Source: CAZYPU01 sp049642705
Lineage (GTDB): Bacteria > Omnitrophota > Gorgyraeia > JABMRN01 > RBG-13-46-9
Direction of reading: 5' to 3'
Length of the DNA: 35,110 nt
Assembly (NCBI GenBank): GCA_049642705.1
Contig: JBARPB010000012.1
Location: forward strand, 1 to 35,110
This document shows positions 15,942-23,048 of the stretch, in pieces. Below the pieces are notes generated by a model. That model was given only the letters and a program-made list of their open reading frames with translations, searched no databases and was not told where the DNA came from. Position 1 is the first letter of the stretch; the number at the start of each line of letters is the position of its first letter. The position numbers were made by a program, and so were the translations under genes.

Positions 15942-17636
15942 CTACATTCGTTCGGGGAGGGAGATGCCGAGGAGGCCGAGGCCGTTGGCGAGGACGACTT
16001 TTATACCTTTCACAAGGGCGAGCCTCGCTTTTGTGAGAGCGAGGTCCGAGTCCAAAACTACCCTGTGCTTGGTGTAAAAATTATGGAAGATCTTCGCCAG
16101 TTCGTTCAGGTAATCAACTACCCTGTACGGCTCGAGCGTCCCGGCGCTCGTTTCGACGACGAAGGGGAACTGGTTTAATAGCCGCAAGATGAGAAGCTCC
16201 TCCGGCTGGCTTAAGAGATCCGCGTTGAGTCTGACTTTGCCGAGCCGGTTCTTTAACTTGTCGCTAAAATTCAAAATCGACGCTATGCGCGCGTGCGCGT
16301 ATTGAATGTAGTAAACCGGGTTATCCAGTGAATTCTTCTTGGCCACTTCCAGGTCGAAATCGAGATGGCTGTCAAGTTTTCGCATCAGGAAGAAAAATTT
16401 CGTCACGTCGCATCCGACCTCGTCCATTACCTCTTTCAGTGTAATAAATTCCCCTTTTCGCGTGGACATGGACAAAGCTACGCCGCCGCGGTAAAGCGTG
16501 GCAAGCTGCACGATAAGGAGCGATATGCTGTCGGCCGGGTAACCCAGCGCCAGAACGGAGGCCCTTAACCTGGGCATGTAACCGTGATGATCCGGCCCCC
16601 ATATATCTATGAGCCGCCGGAATTTGCGCCTGTATTTATTGAGGTGGTAGGCTATGTCCGGCGCCAGGTACGTAAACGCGCCGTCGCTTTTTACAACAAC
16701 CCTGTCCTTATCGTCACCGAATGAGGTGGATTTGAACCATGTTGCGCCGTCCTTCTCGTATATATAACCTTTGCCCTTGAGCTTATTCAACGTATCCCTT
16801 ACGTCCTTTTGCAAAAGCTTCTTCTGGCTGAACCACTTATCGAAAGAGACGCCGAATTGTTCGAGGTCGTCTTTTATGGCCCTAAGTATGCATTCAACAC
16901 CGAACTCTGCGATAAGCCTTAAATCTGTGTCTTTGGCCTTGATAAATCTCTTTCCGTATTTTTTGCTTAATTGGTCGGCGATTTCCTTTATATATTCGCC
17001 GTGATAGCCGTCTTCGGGAAACTTGGCGGCACTTCCGTTTATGGCAAGATAGCGGCTATGAATGGATTTTCCCAGAAGGTCAACCTGTATGCCGACGTCG
17101 TTTATGAAATATTCCCTGAAGACATTGTGGCCGGAAAATTCCAGTATGCGGCCCAGTGCATCGCCGACTGCTGCCTGCCGACCGTGCGCTACGGTAAGGG
17201 GGCCTGTGGGATTTGCGCTGACAAACTCTATGTTGACGCTTACGCCCTTCCGGGAAGGGTTCCTCCCGAAATCGCCCTTCGCCTTCAAGATGCCCGATAG
17301 CATACCGTAAAGGCACTGCCTGCTGAACCAGAAATTGAGAAAGCCGGGTGGTGAGGCCTCGATTTTATCTATGGCGCTTGCGAGTCGGCCTCTCCCGGCG
17401 GACTTTCTCAGTTCATCCTTTATGGCCCCGGCCAGTTTAATGGGACTTGTGGAGAAATTTTTTGCCAGGCGAAGCGCCACGTTAGCGGTGAGGTCGCCGT
17501 GTGAGTAATCCTTGGGTATTTCCAGTTCGATTTTAAGCCGCTGCGGCAGGTTCTTCGGCGGGATTTGTTTGGAGATTTCCTCAAGCGCTGCTTCGACGGC
17601 GAGCCTTAGGTCTTTTTGGATTTGTGTGATTCGCAT
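15942..17636 (-). CDS. argS: Arginyl-tRNA synthetase
   Basis: A class I synthetase of 564 residues when started at MRITQIQKDLRLAVEAAL (17636); an in-frame ATG 12 codons upstream adds residues that do not look like ArgRS. The N-terminal Add-1 domain is followed by the HIGH-equivalent SANPTGPLTVAHGRQAAVGD near 140, AYHLNKYRRKF and DIWGPDHHGYMPR in the core, and the KMSKS-equivalent MSTRKGEFITL near 385. The C-terminal anticodon-binding DALR domain begins YYIQYAHARIASIL. It overlaps rsfS by 31 nt and is convergent with mfd, 24 nt away; no terminator hairpin was seen between them. Confidence 0.96.
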   Translation of the reverse strand: MRITQIQKDLRLAVEAALEEISKQIPPKNLPQRLKIELEIPKDYSHGDLTANVALRLAKNFSTSPIKLAGAIKDELRKSAGRGRLASAIDKIEASPPGFLNFWFSRQCLYGMLSGILKAKGDFGRNPSRKGVSVNIEFVSANPTGPLTVAHGRQAAVGDALGRILEFSGHNVFREYFINDVGIQVDLLGKSIHSRYLAINGSAAKFPEDGYHGEYIKEIADQLSKKYGKRFIKAKDTDLRLIAEFGVECILRAIKDDLEQFGVSFDKWFSQKKLLQKDVRDTLNKLKGKGYIYEKDGATWFKSTSFGDDKDRVVVKSDGAFTYLAPDIAYHLNKYRRKFRRLIDIWGPDHHGYMPRLRASVLALGYPADSISLLIVQLATLYRGGVALSMSTRKGEFITLKEVMDEVGCDVTKFFFLMRKLDSHLDFDLEVAKKNSLDNPVYYIQYAHARIASILNFSDKLKNRLGKVRLNADLLSQPEELLILRLLNQFPFVVETSAGTLEPYRVVDYLNELAKIFHNFYTKHRVVLDSDLALTKARLALVKGIKVVLANGLGLLGISLPERM

Positions 17637-17980
17637 GGCGCAGAAAAATACTCTTTGGGCGCGTCGTGCCACAGCCTTTCCAGATCATAAAACTCTCTTA
17701 AATCCTCGTAAAATATGTGGGCTATGACATCGCCGTAGTCGATGAGCACCCAAAGAGCTTCTCTTTTCCCTTCGATATGCCAGTGCCTTACGCCTTTGGC
17801 CCCGAGCGTCTCTTCTATGCCTTCCGCTATCGTCTCTACCCTTCTTGTCGAAGGCGCGCTACAAATAACGAAATAATCCGTTATGTTTGAGACCACCCTC
17901 ATATCCATAATCACGATAGACTGCGCCTTTTCCTCAAGGGCGGCCTGCGCTATCAGTCTTGTTTTTTTTACTGGCTCTAT
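17606..17980 (-). CDS. rsfS: Ribosomal silencing factor RsfS, with an unusual start codon
   Basis: RsfS binds ribosomal protein L14 and blocks subunit joining when nutrients are scarce. The core VVSNITDYFVICSAPSTRRVETIAEGI and GDVIAHIFYEDLREFYDLERLW are diagnostic. The first ordinary start in frame is a GTG at 17914, but the family's N-terminal helix (KTRLIAQAALEEKAQSIVIMD) is plainly encoded upstream of it. Between the in-frame stop and that helix the only candidates are ATA (17980), which has AAAGGTGA 7 nt upstream, and CTG (17956). I chose ATA, giving 124 residues. It follows the small gene at 17994-18164 by 13 nt and overlaps argS. Confidence 0.85.
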   Translation of the reverse strand: MEPVKKTRLIAQAALEEKAQSIVIMDMRVVSNITDYFVICSAPSTRRVETIAEGIEETLGAKGVRHWHIEGKREALWVLIDYGDVIAHIFYEDLREFYDLERLWHDAPKEYFSAPCESHKSKKT

Positions 17981-17993
17981 GCTTACTTCACCT

Positions 17994-18164
17994 TTATTTC
18001 TTCAGCTTCGCAGCCGTGTCTTTTGACACGACCCTCCAGCACTCATGGGTACCTTCGGGGGACTTGGCTACCACGAAGAATCTCCCCTTCTTTTCCACGA
18101 GTCTGAATTCAGAGCTCTTGAACTTCTTTTTTGTCTTCACATCGAAAAATTCCATTTCTGCCAT
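17994..18164 (-). CDS. Unrecognised 56-residue basic protein
   Basis: A short reading frame, ATG at 18164 to TAA at 17996-17994, with a very strong AAAGGAGG site 8 nt upstream and its own promoter. The product begins MAEMEFFDVKTKKKFKSSEF, continues RLVEKKGRFFVVAKSPEGTH and ends ECWRVVSKDTAAKLKK. It is lysine-rich, predicts several beta strands, has one cysteine, no signal peptide and no membrane segment. Codon use resembles the neighbours. It is the first gene before rsfS and argS, suggesting a role linked to translation, but I do not recognise the family. The clean gene signals make it likely to be real. Confidence 0.8.
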   Translation of the reverse strand: MAEMEFFDVKTKKKFKSSEFRLVEKKGRFFVVAKSPEGTHECWRVVSKDTAAKLKK

Positions 18165-18188
18165 CACAACACCTCCTTTGTTTCAATA

Positions 18189-18217
18189 AGTGTAGCATAT
18201 ATTTCGGATAATTTCAA
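18189..18217 (-). promoter_or_regulatory. Predicted sigma-70 promoter of the small gene-rsfS-argS operon
   Basis: On the minus strand TTGAAA (18217-18212), a 17-nt spacer, then TACACT (18194-18189). The leader should be about 18 nt and contains AAAGGAGG. Confidence 0.7.
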
Positions 18218-18239
18218 GCCAGAAAGGAAATTGTTTTTG

Positions 18240-18827
18240 TTACCTGTATAACTTCCTTTCCCGGATATATTTTCCGATTCTCGGCGGCACGAGGTGTTTT
18301 ATCGGCTTTTTCTCTCTTACGAGCCGTCTGATTCCCGTCGACGAAATATTCCTTTTCGGCACGCTTAGCATTATGATTCCTGGCAATCTTTTCTTAATTT
18401 TAAAACCCGGACGGGGCGCGACGGCAAAGCGCACAATTTTTCGCAAGGTTCCGATTTTTTTCCATTTCGAAAGGCCCCTCAGGCTGTCGGCTCCTATCAG
18501 AAAGAAAAGTTTTGTGGTCTTTCCGTATTTTTTTCTTAAATGCCCGGCCGTCCTGACGGAATAAGAAGCGCCTTTTTTATTTACCTCATATTGAGACACT
18601 TCAAAAAATTTTTTGCCGGCAAGGGCTAGCCCGAGCATTCGCAGCCTGTCCTCGGTGGTTACGCCGGGGGCGATTTTCTTATGAGGGGGGATGAACGCCG
18701 GGACAAATATAACCTTGTCCAGACGTAACTTTTTAAGGGCGTGCCCTGCAATGTGCAAATGGGCGTTGTGAACGGGATTGAATGTACCGCCGAGTATTCC
18801 GATACGTTTACTTACGGATTTGCCCAT
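18240..18827 (-). CDS. nadD: Nicotinate-nucleotide adenylyltransferase
   Basis: It makes deamido-NAD from nicotinate mononucleotide and ATP in NAD synthesis. The 195-residue protein has the nucleotidyltransferase signature GILGGTFNPVHNAHLHIAGH near its N-terminus, VPAFIPPHK near 42, LIGADSLRGLSKW near 115, and the ISSTGIRR-type motif NISSTGIRRLVRE near 162. It overlaps the end of proA by 20 nt. The nadD-rsfS linkage is common in bacteria; here the small gene and a promoter lie between them. Confidence 0.95.
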   Translation of the reverse strand: MGKSVSKRIGILGGTFNPVHNAHLHIAGHALKKLRLDKVIFVPAFIPPHKKIAPGVTTEDRLRMLGLALAGKKFFEVSQYEVNKKGASYSVRTAGHLRKKYGKTTKLFFLIGADSLRGLSKWKKIGTLRKIVRFAVAPRPGFKIKKRLPGIIMLSVPKRNISSTGIRRLVREKKPIKHLVPPRIGKYIRERKLYR

Positions 18828-20070
18828 TTCCGAATATTACGTATTTATATGTTGTCAGTTCCTCGAGGCCCATCGGGCCGCGCGCATGAATTTTGTCCGT
18901 GCTTATACCTATTTCCGCGCCCTTGCCGAACTCATAGCCGTCCGTAAACCTGGTCGAGGCGTTAACGTAAACGGCGCTCGAGTCCACCCCATCAAGAAAT
19001 TCCATCGCGTGCTCGTAATTCTCCGTAACGATTGCGTCGGAATGCGAAGTCCCGTATTTATTTATATGGAGAATTGCCTCTTCGAGGCTTTCTACAACCT
19101 TTACGGATAGTATCAGGTCCAGATATTCTGTATGCCAGTCCGTTTCTTTCGCCGTTTTGATATCCATTTTTCTAAGGCTCCTGCGCGTCAGGGCGCAACC
19201 CCTTATCTCGACGCCGGCGTCGGTAAACTTCTTGGCCATTCCCGGAAGGAATCTGGCCGCAACGTCTTTGTGGACGAGAAGCGTCTCCATCGCGTTGCAC
19301 ACGCCGGGGCGCTGGACCTTGGCGTTATATGAAATGGATTCGGCCATGTTCAGGTTCGCGTATTCGTCAACGTACACGTGGCAGACGCCCTTGTAATGCT
19401 TGATGACCGGAATCCTGGATTTCTTCGCTACCTCTTTTATCAGTGATTCGCCGCCCCTTGGTATTATTAAATCGATAGTGCCTTCGGCCGTCAGTAAAAT
19501 GCCGACCGCTTTCCTATCGGTCGTCCTTATGAGGTTAAGCGCACCCGCCGGAAGCCCTGATTTTAAAGCTGCCTTGTTTAGAACTTCAAATATAGCGATA
19601 TTGGAATTTATCGCTTCGCTTCCGCCCCTTAAGATAAGGCTGTTGCCGGACTTAAGGCATAAAGCGATGCAATCCGCGGTTACGTTCGGCCTGGATTCGT
19701 ATATTACCGAGATAACACCTATAGGAACCCTTTTTTTGCCTATCAAAAGGCCGTTCGGCCTCCTTATCAGTTTTTCCAGCGCGCCGACCGGATCGTCGAG
19801 TTTTGCGACCGCGTTTATGGAATCGGCCATGCTGCGCACCCTTTTTTCGGTAAGTTTAAGCCGGTCTATCATGGCTTGCGAAAGTTTTTTCTTTTTGGCC
19901 TCTCTTAGGTCTTTTTCGTTCATCTTTATGATATACGCTTTGGACTTAATAACGGCCTTTGCCATCTCGTTTAAAATGCTGTTCTTAAGTTCGGTTTTTA
20001 ACAAGCCAAGCGCCCCGGATGCCTCCTTAGCGGCTTCGGCAATCTTCCTTATTTCTTTTTTTAGTTCCAT
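18808..20070 (-). CDS. proA: Gamma-glutamyl phosphate reductase
   Basis: The second step of proline synthesis: NADPH-dependent reduction of glutamyl-5-phosphate to the semialdehyde. The 420 residues are the normal length. Recognisable blocks are PIGVISVIYESRPNVTADC near 115, LKSGNSLILRGGSEAINSN near 135, DLIIPRGGESLI near 200, the catalytic cysteine in VQRPGVCNAMETLLV near 250, and NASTRFTDGYEFGKGAEIGI near 375. It is 23 nt downstream of proB, so the two probably share one transcript. Confidence 0.97.
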   Translation of the reverse strand: MELKKEIRKIAEAAKEASGALGLLKTELKNSILNEMAKAVIKSKAYIIKMNEKDLREAKKKKLSQAMIDRLKLTEKRVRSMADSINAVAKLDDPVGALEKLIRRPNGLLIGKKRVPIGVISVIYESRPNVTADCIALCLKSGNSLILRGGSEAINSNIAIFEVLNKAALKSGLPAGALNLIRTTDRKAVGILLTAEGTIDLIIPRGGESLIKEVAKKSRIPVIKHYKGVCHVYVDEYANLNMAESISYNAKVQRPGVCNAMETLLVHKDVAARFLPGMAKKFTDAGVEIRGCALTRRSLRKMDIKTAKETDWHTEYLDLILSVKVVESLEEAILHINKYGTSHSDAIVTENYEHAMEFLDGVDSSAVYVNASTRFTDGYEFGKGAEIGISTDKIHARGPMGLEELTTYKYVIFGNGQIRK

Positions 20071-20093
20071 ATGTGTTCTCCACCACGCGTACG

Positions 20094-21176
20094 TTACAGT
20101 ATAACCAAATTATCCCGGTGCACGACCTCGTCGTGGTCTTTATAGCCCAGGACCGATTCGATTTCGCTTGTTTTAAGGGCCTTGATCCTCTCTATCTCCT
20201 TCGAGGAGTAATTCACCAGGCCCCTCGCAAATTCCCTCCCTTTGGAATCGCTTATACCTATTACATCCCCGGCCTTAAAGGTGCCTTCTTTTCCCGTAAT
20301 GCCCGAAGCCAGAAGGCTTTTTTGCCCCTTGGCAAGCGCTTTTTTCGCTCCGTCATCGACGATTATACTGCCCTTCACCTTTGAAGAAAACGCAATCCAT
20401 CTTTTCTTTGCCTTTGCCTTTATGGGCTTTGCTTTGAAGTGAGTATATTTATCCCTGTCTTTTTCCTGTACTATATCCAATATAATATTGGGTTGTGTAC
20501 CTTTGGCGATAAAGCAATCGATGCCGGAGCGGGTAACCCTCCGTGCAGCTTCTATTTTGGTTGCCATACCGCCTTTTGTAAAAGATGACGACTTCTTTTC
20601 AGCCAGCTTTTCGATTTTCTCGGTGATTTCATCCACAAAAGGTACAACCCCTTTTTCGTCATAAAGCCCGGGTACATCGGTTAACATGATTAATGCATCC
20701 GCATCGCATAAATCGGCGACCAAACTTGAGAGCCTGTCGTTGTCGCCCAATTTGATTTCTTCGGTAGAAACCGTATCGTTCTCGTTTACTATCGGAACGA
20801 TGTTTTTTGAAAGAAGGGCCCGAACCGTGTATTTTATATTCAGGTAACGGCGCCTGTCGTCAAAATCCTCCTGCGTCAGGAGAATCTGTCCGGTCAGGTA
20901 CTTTCTTTTTTTGAAGGCCTCGCCGTAAAGGCGCATAAGTTCGCTTTGGCCGACGGAAGCCATTGCCTGCAAGTCGGATAAAGAATTGCCAGTGCTTCGC
21001 AAAATTCCCCTTCCGGCGCAGATGGCGCCCGAGGTGACAATTATGGCCTTGCTGCCTTTATCCAGAAGGTGGGATACCTGCGAAACAATTCCTTCAATAA
21101 CCTCTTTATCGATATTCCCGTCCTTTTTTGCCAGGACGCTCGTGCCGATTTTTATCACTATTTTTTTATATTTCAT
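20094..21176 (-). CDS. proB: Glutamate 5-kinase with PUA domain
   Basis: The first step of proline synthesis: ATP-dependent phosphorylation of glutamate, normally feedback-inhibited by proline. Chosen start ATG at 21176 (MKYKKIVIKIGTSVLA), with GGAAGG 6 nt upstream; this gives 360 residues. The amino acid kinase domain shows VTSGAICAGRGIL near 50, PIVNENDTVSTEEIKLGDND near 130 and GGMATKIEAARR near 205. A C-terminal PUA domain spans about 270-350. The start overlaps the end of obgE by about 11 nt. Confidence 0.96.
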   Translation of the reverse strand: MKYKKIVIKIGTSVLAKKDGNIDKEVIEGIVSQVSHLLDKGSKAIIVTSGAICAGRGILRSTGNSLSDLQAMASVGQSELMRLYGEAFKKRKYLTGQILLTQEDFDDRRRYLNIKYTVRALLSKNIVPIVNENDTVSTEEIKLGDNDRLSSLVADLCDADALIMLTDVPGLYDEKGVVPFVDEITEKIEKLAEKKSSSFTKGGMATKIEAARRVTRSGIDCFIAKGTQPNIILDIVQEKDRDKYTHFKAKPIKAKAKKRWIAFSSKVKGSIIVDDGAKKALAKGQKSLLASGITGKEGTFKAGDVIGISDSKGREFARGLVNYSSKEIERIKALKTSEIESVLGYKDHDEVVHRDNLVIL

Positions 21177-22128
21177 TTGCAACCTTCCGGACTTCGTCCA
21201 AAAGCTCCTTTATCCCCTCACCAGTAATTGCCGATATGGGAAATACCTTCTTGTTTATTTTTTTCTTGAATACCTCGAAGTTGTCTTTTGCATCGGGAAG
21301 ATCCATCTTATTGCACGCGATAACCTGGGGCTTTTCCGCAACATGATGCCCGTATAGCGAAAGTTCTTTATTTATTGACAAATAATCCTCATATGCATGC
21401 TGTTGTTCGATCTGGGCTATATCCACCATATGAAGTAAAATCTTCGTCCTTTCTATGTGGCGCAAAAACTCATCGCCGAGGCCCCGGCCCCTATGCGCGC
21501 CTTCTATCAGGCCCGGCAAATCCGCAAACGCTAAATCGCCGTCCTCCATCCTGACTATGCCGAGCACCGGGGCTTTGGTCGTAAAAGGGTAACCGGCTAT
21601 TTTTGATTTCGCGCTTGAGATACGCGAAATAAGTGTGGACTTGCCGACATTCGGATATCCTATAATACCGACGTCGGCAATGAACTTAAGTTCCAGGGCA
21701 AGGTCCTTTTCCTCGCCTTCGCTACCGGGCGTGGCGTCCCGGTCCCTTGAATTACCCTTGCCGCCGGAGCCGCCTACAGCAACTACAACCTCTTCCGCGT
21801 CTTCGGTAAGGTCCCTTAAGAGCAGGCCGGTTGAGGCGTCTTTTATTATCGTCCCGGGGGGTACCCTTATCTGCAAGTCGCTCCCGCTTTTACCTTTTTT
21901 ATTGTTGGAACTGCCGTGGCCGCCGCGCGTTGCCTTGAAATGCCTTTTGTGCTGAAAATCGAGCAGCGTATGGATGTTCTTATCGACCCTGAATATTATG
22001 TTCCCGCCGCGGCCGCCGTAGCCGCCGGTCGGTTTCCCTTTCCGGACCAAACGGTCGCGGTAGAAACTCGTGCAGCCGTCGCCGCCGTTACCCGCCTTGA
22101 CATGGATTCTGGCCCGGTCGATAAGCAT
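21166..22128 (-). CDS. obgE: Obg-family GTPase
   Basis: A ribosome-associated GTPase involved in 50S maturation and growth control. It starts with the glycine-rich Obg fold (VKAGNGGDGCTSFYRDRLVR and GGYGGRGGNIIF). The GTPase domain from about residue 155 has G1 GYPNVGKSTLI, G3 DLPGLIEGAHRGRGLG and G4 NKMD. The 320-residue protein lacks the extra C-terminal TGS-like OCT domain of some relatives. The ATG is only 4 nt from the end of repeat element B and has no clear Shine-Dalgarno site. The rplU-rpmA-obgE order is widespread. Confidence 0.97.
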   Translation of the reverse strand: MLIDRARIHVKAGNGGDGCTSFYRDRLVRKGKPTGGYGGRGGNIIFRVDKNIHTLLDFQHKRHFKATRGGHGSSNNKKGKSGSDLQIRVPPGTIIKDASTGLLLRDLTEDAEEVVVAVGGSGGKGNSRDRDATPGSEGEEKDLALELKFIADVGIIGYPNVGKSTLISRISSAKSKIAGYPFTTKAPVLGIVRMEDGDLAFADLPGLIEGAHRGRGLGDEFLRHIERTKILLHMVDIAQIEQQHAYEDYLSINKELSLYGHHVAEKPQVIACNKMDLPDAKDNFEVFKKKINKKVFPISAITGEGIKELLDEVRKVANEI

Positions 22129-22132
22129 TTTT

Positions 22133-22408
22133 AATGAGCGCCTGACTTATGGAGTCCAAAGGGCGACATAAGTCAGTCTTCCCTTTGAACTTCTTCTTTG
22201 AATGCGCGAATTAAACCCCCCCACCCAGGAATTCAACCAAAAATTCTTCCAAAGATATTGTTAGAAGAATTTTTGGGAAAATAGTCATATATAATTTAGT
22301 TTCTCGCAAATATATAATATTTCACCCATTATTAATTCCTGGGTGGGGGGTGAATTCGGCCATATGACTTACGGTAACCACTGGGTTACCGTAAGTCATG
22401 GCCTCATT
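22133..22408 (-). repeat. Structured intergenic element, copy B (276 bp, three hairpins plus an inner one)
   Basis: Ends: AATGAG (22133-22138) and CTCATT (22403-22408); the latter contains the TGA stop of rpmA. Left hairpin 22142-22176: CTGACTTATG with CATAAGTCAG. A linker at 22177-22206 shares TGAACTTCTTC and TTGAA with copy A. Middle stem 22207-22358: CGAATT/AATTCG, then CCCCCCACCCAGGAATT with its complement. Its AT-rich loop contains a further 13-bp stem at 22237-22276. Right hairpin 22364-22399: ATGACTTACGGTAACC, loop ACTG, then its complement. The two ends are near-identical inverted repeats over about 20 nt. The layout is that of copy A but the stem sequences differ with matching changes on both arms. 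Confidence 0.85.
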
Positions 22409-22646
22409 CAGGTAAGATACTAACTACCTTTGAGGGTGAAAAACTGACAATGCCGTCTGTCTTGGCAAAAAGCGTGTCGTCCCTGCCGCGGCCCACGTTA
22501 AGGCCCGGCTTAAACGGCGTGCCCCTTTGCCTCACAATAATGCTGCCTGCGGTGACAAACTGGCTGCCGTACCGCTTCACGCCCAGTCGTTGCGAGTTGG
22601 AATCCCTTCCGTTTCTCGTGCTTCCTAATCCCTTTTTATGCGCCAT
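22404..22646 (-). CDS. rpmA: 50S ribosomal protein L27
   Basis: An 80-residue ribosomal protein near the peptidyl transferase centre. It begins MAHKKGLGSTRNGRDSNSQR and has the family core VKRYGSQFVTAGSIIVRQRG and VGRGRDDTLFAKTDG. The stop codon TGA lies inside the conserved end of element B, so the element directly abuts or truncates the gene end; the last residues (VSILPE) still look normal for the family. There is no N-terminal extension needing cleavage. Confidence 0.97.
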   Translation of the reverse strand: MAHKKGLGSTRNGRDSNSQRLGVKRYGSQFVTAGSIIVRQRGTPFKPGLNVGRGRDDTLFAKTDGIVSFSPSKVVSILPE

Positions 22647-22675
22647 GTGTGCCCCCTATTGGTGTCCCCATACGT

Positions 22676-22987
22676 TTACAAGTTTATTTCCTTTACCTTT
22701 AACAGTGTCAAATCCTGCCTGTGACCCCTTTTCCATTTCTGGCTTTTCCGCTTTTTGTACTTGAACGCGATCACTTTCTTTCCGCGGGGATGTGAAAGAA
22801 TTTCGCAAGTTACATAGGCGTCCTTTATATAGGGCTTGCCTATATGGCAGGTGTTTTTCTCCTTCGCAAATAAGACATTCTTGAGCTTTACCACGCCGGA
22901 GGGTTTGCCCTCCATCCTGTTTACCAGAAATTCGACGTTTTTCTCAATCTTATATTGCCTTCCGGAGGTCTCAACTATTACGTACAT
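22676..22987 (-). CDS. rplU: 50S ribosomal protein L21
   Basis: A 103-residue ribosomal protein. The start chosen is MYVIVETSGRQYKIEKNVEF at 22987, because GGGAG lies 6 nt upstream and the four residues possible further upstream are not conserved. It carries VKLKNVLFAKEKNTCHIGKPY and FKYKKRKSQKWKRGHRQDLT, the basic rRNA-binding end. It is 29 nt ahead of rpmA in a ribosomal operon with its own promoter. Confidence 0.96.
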   Translation of the reverse strand: MYVIVETSGRQYKIEKNVEFLVNRMEGKPSGVVKLKNVLFAKEKNTCHIGKPYIKDAYVTCEILSHPRGKKVIAFKYKKRKSQKWKRGHRQDLTLLKVKEINL

Positions 22988-23010
22988 ATCTACTCCCAAT
23001 TAGGTTAAAT

Positions 23011-23038
23011 ACTTTATCACATGTTCCTTATTTGTCAA
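23011..23038 (-). promoter_or_regulatory. Predicted sigma-70 promoter of rplU-rpmA-obgE
   Basis: On the minus strand TTGACA (23038-23033), a 16-nt spacer, then TAAAGT (23016-23011), just after the stop of the aspartic protease gene. The leader is about 17 nt with GGGAG ahead of the start; it is too short for an autoregulatory L21 leader fold. Confidence 0.7.
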
Positions 23039-23048
23039 GGGAAAATAC

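Noticed and set aside
19400..20104. A 234-codon plus-strand open frame opposite proA
   Set aside because: It lies wholly antisense to a well-conserved gene, has no recognisable domain, and is of the kind produced by codon bias on the other strand.
22133..22408. Element B as a CRISPR array or CRISPR remnant
   Set aside because: There is no direct repeat-spacer periodicity; the repeats are inverted and nested.
22988..23048. L21-type autoregulatory leader before rplU
   Set aside because: The predicted leader is only about 17 nt, too short to hold the fold.
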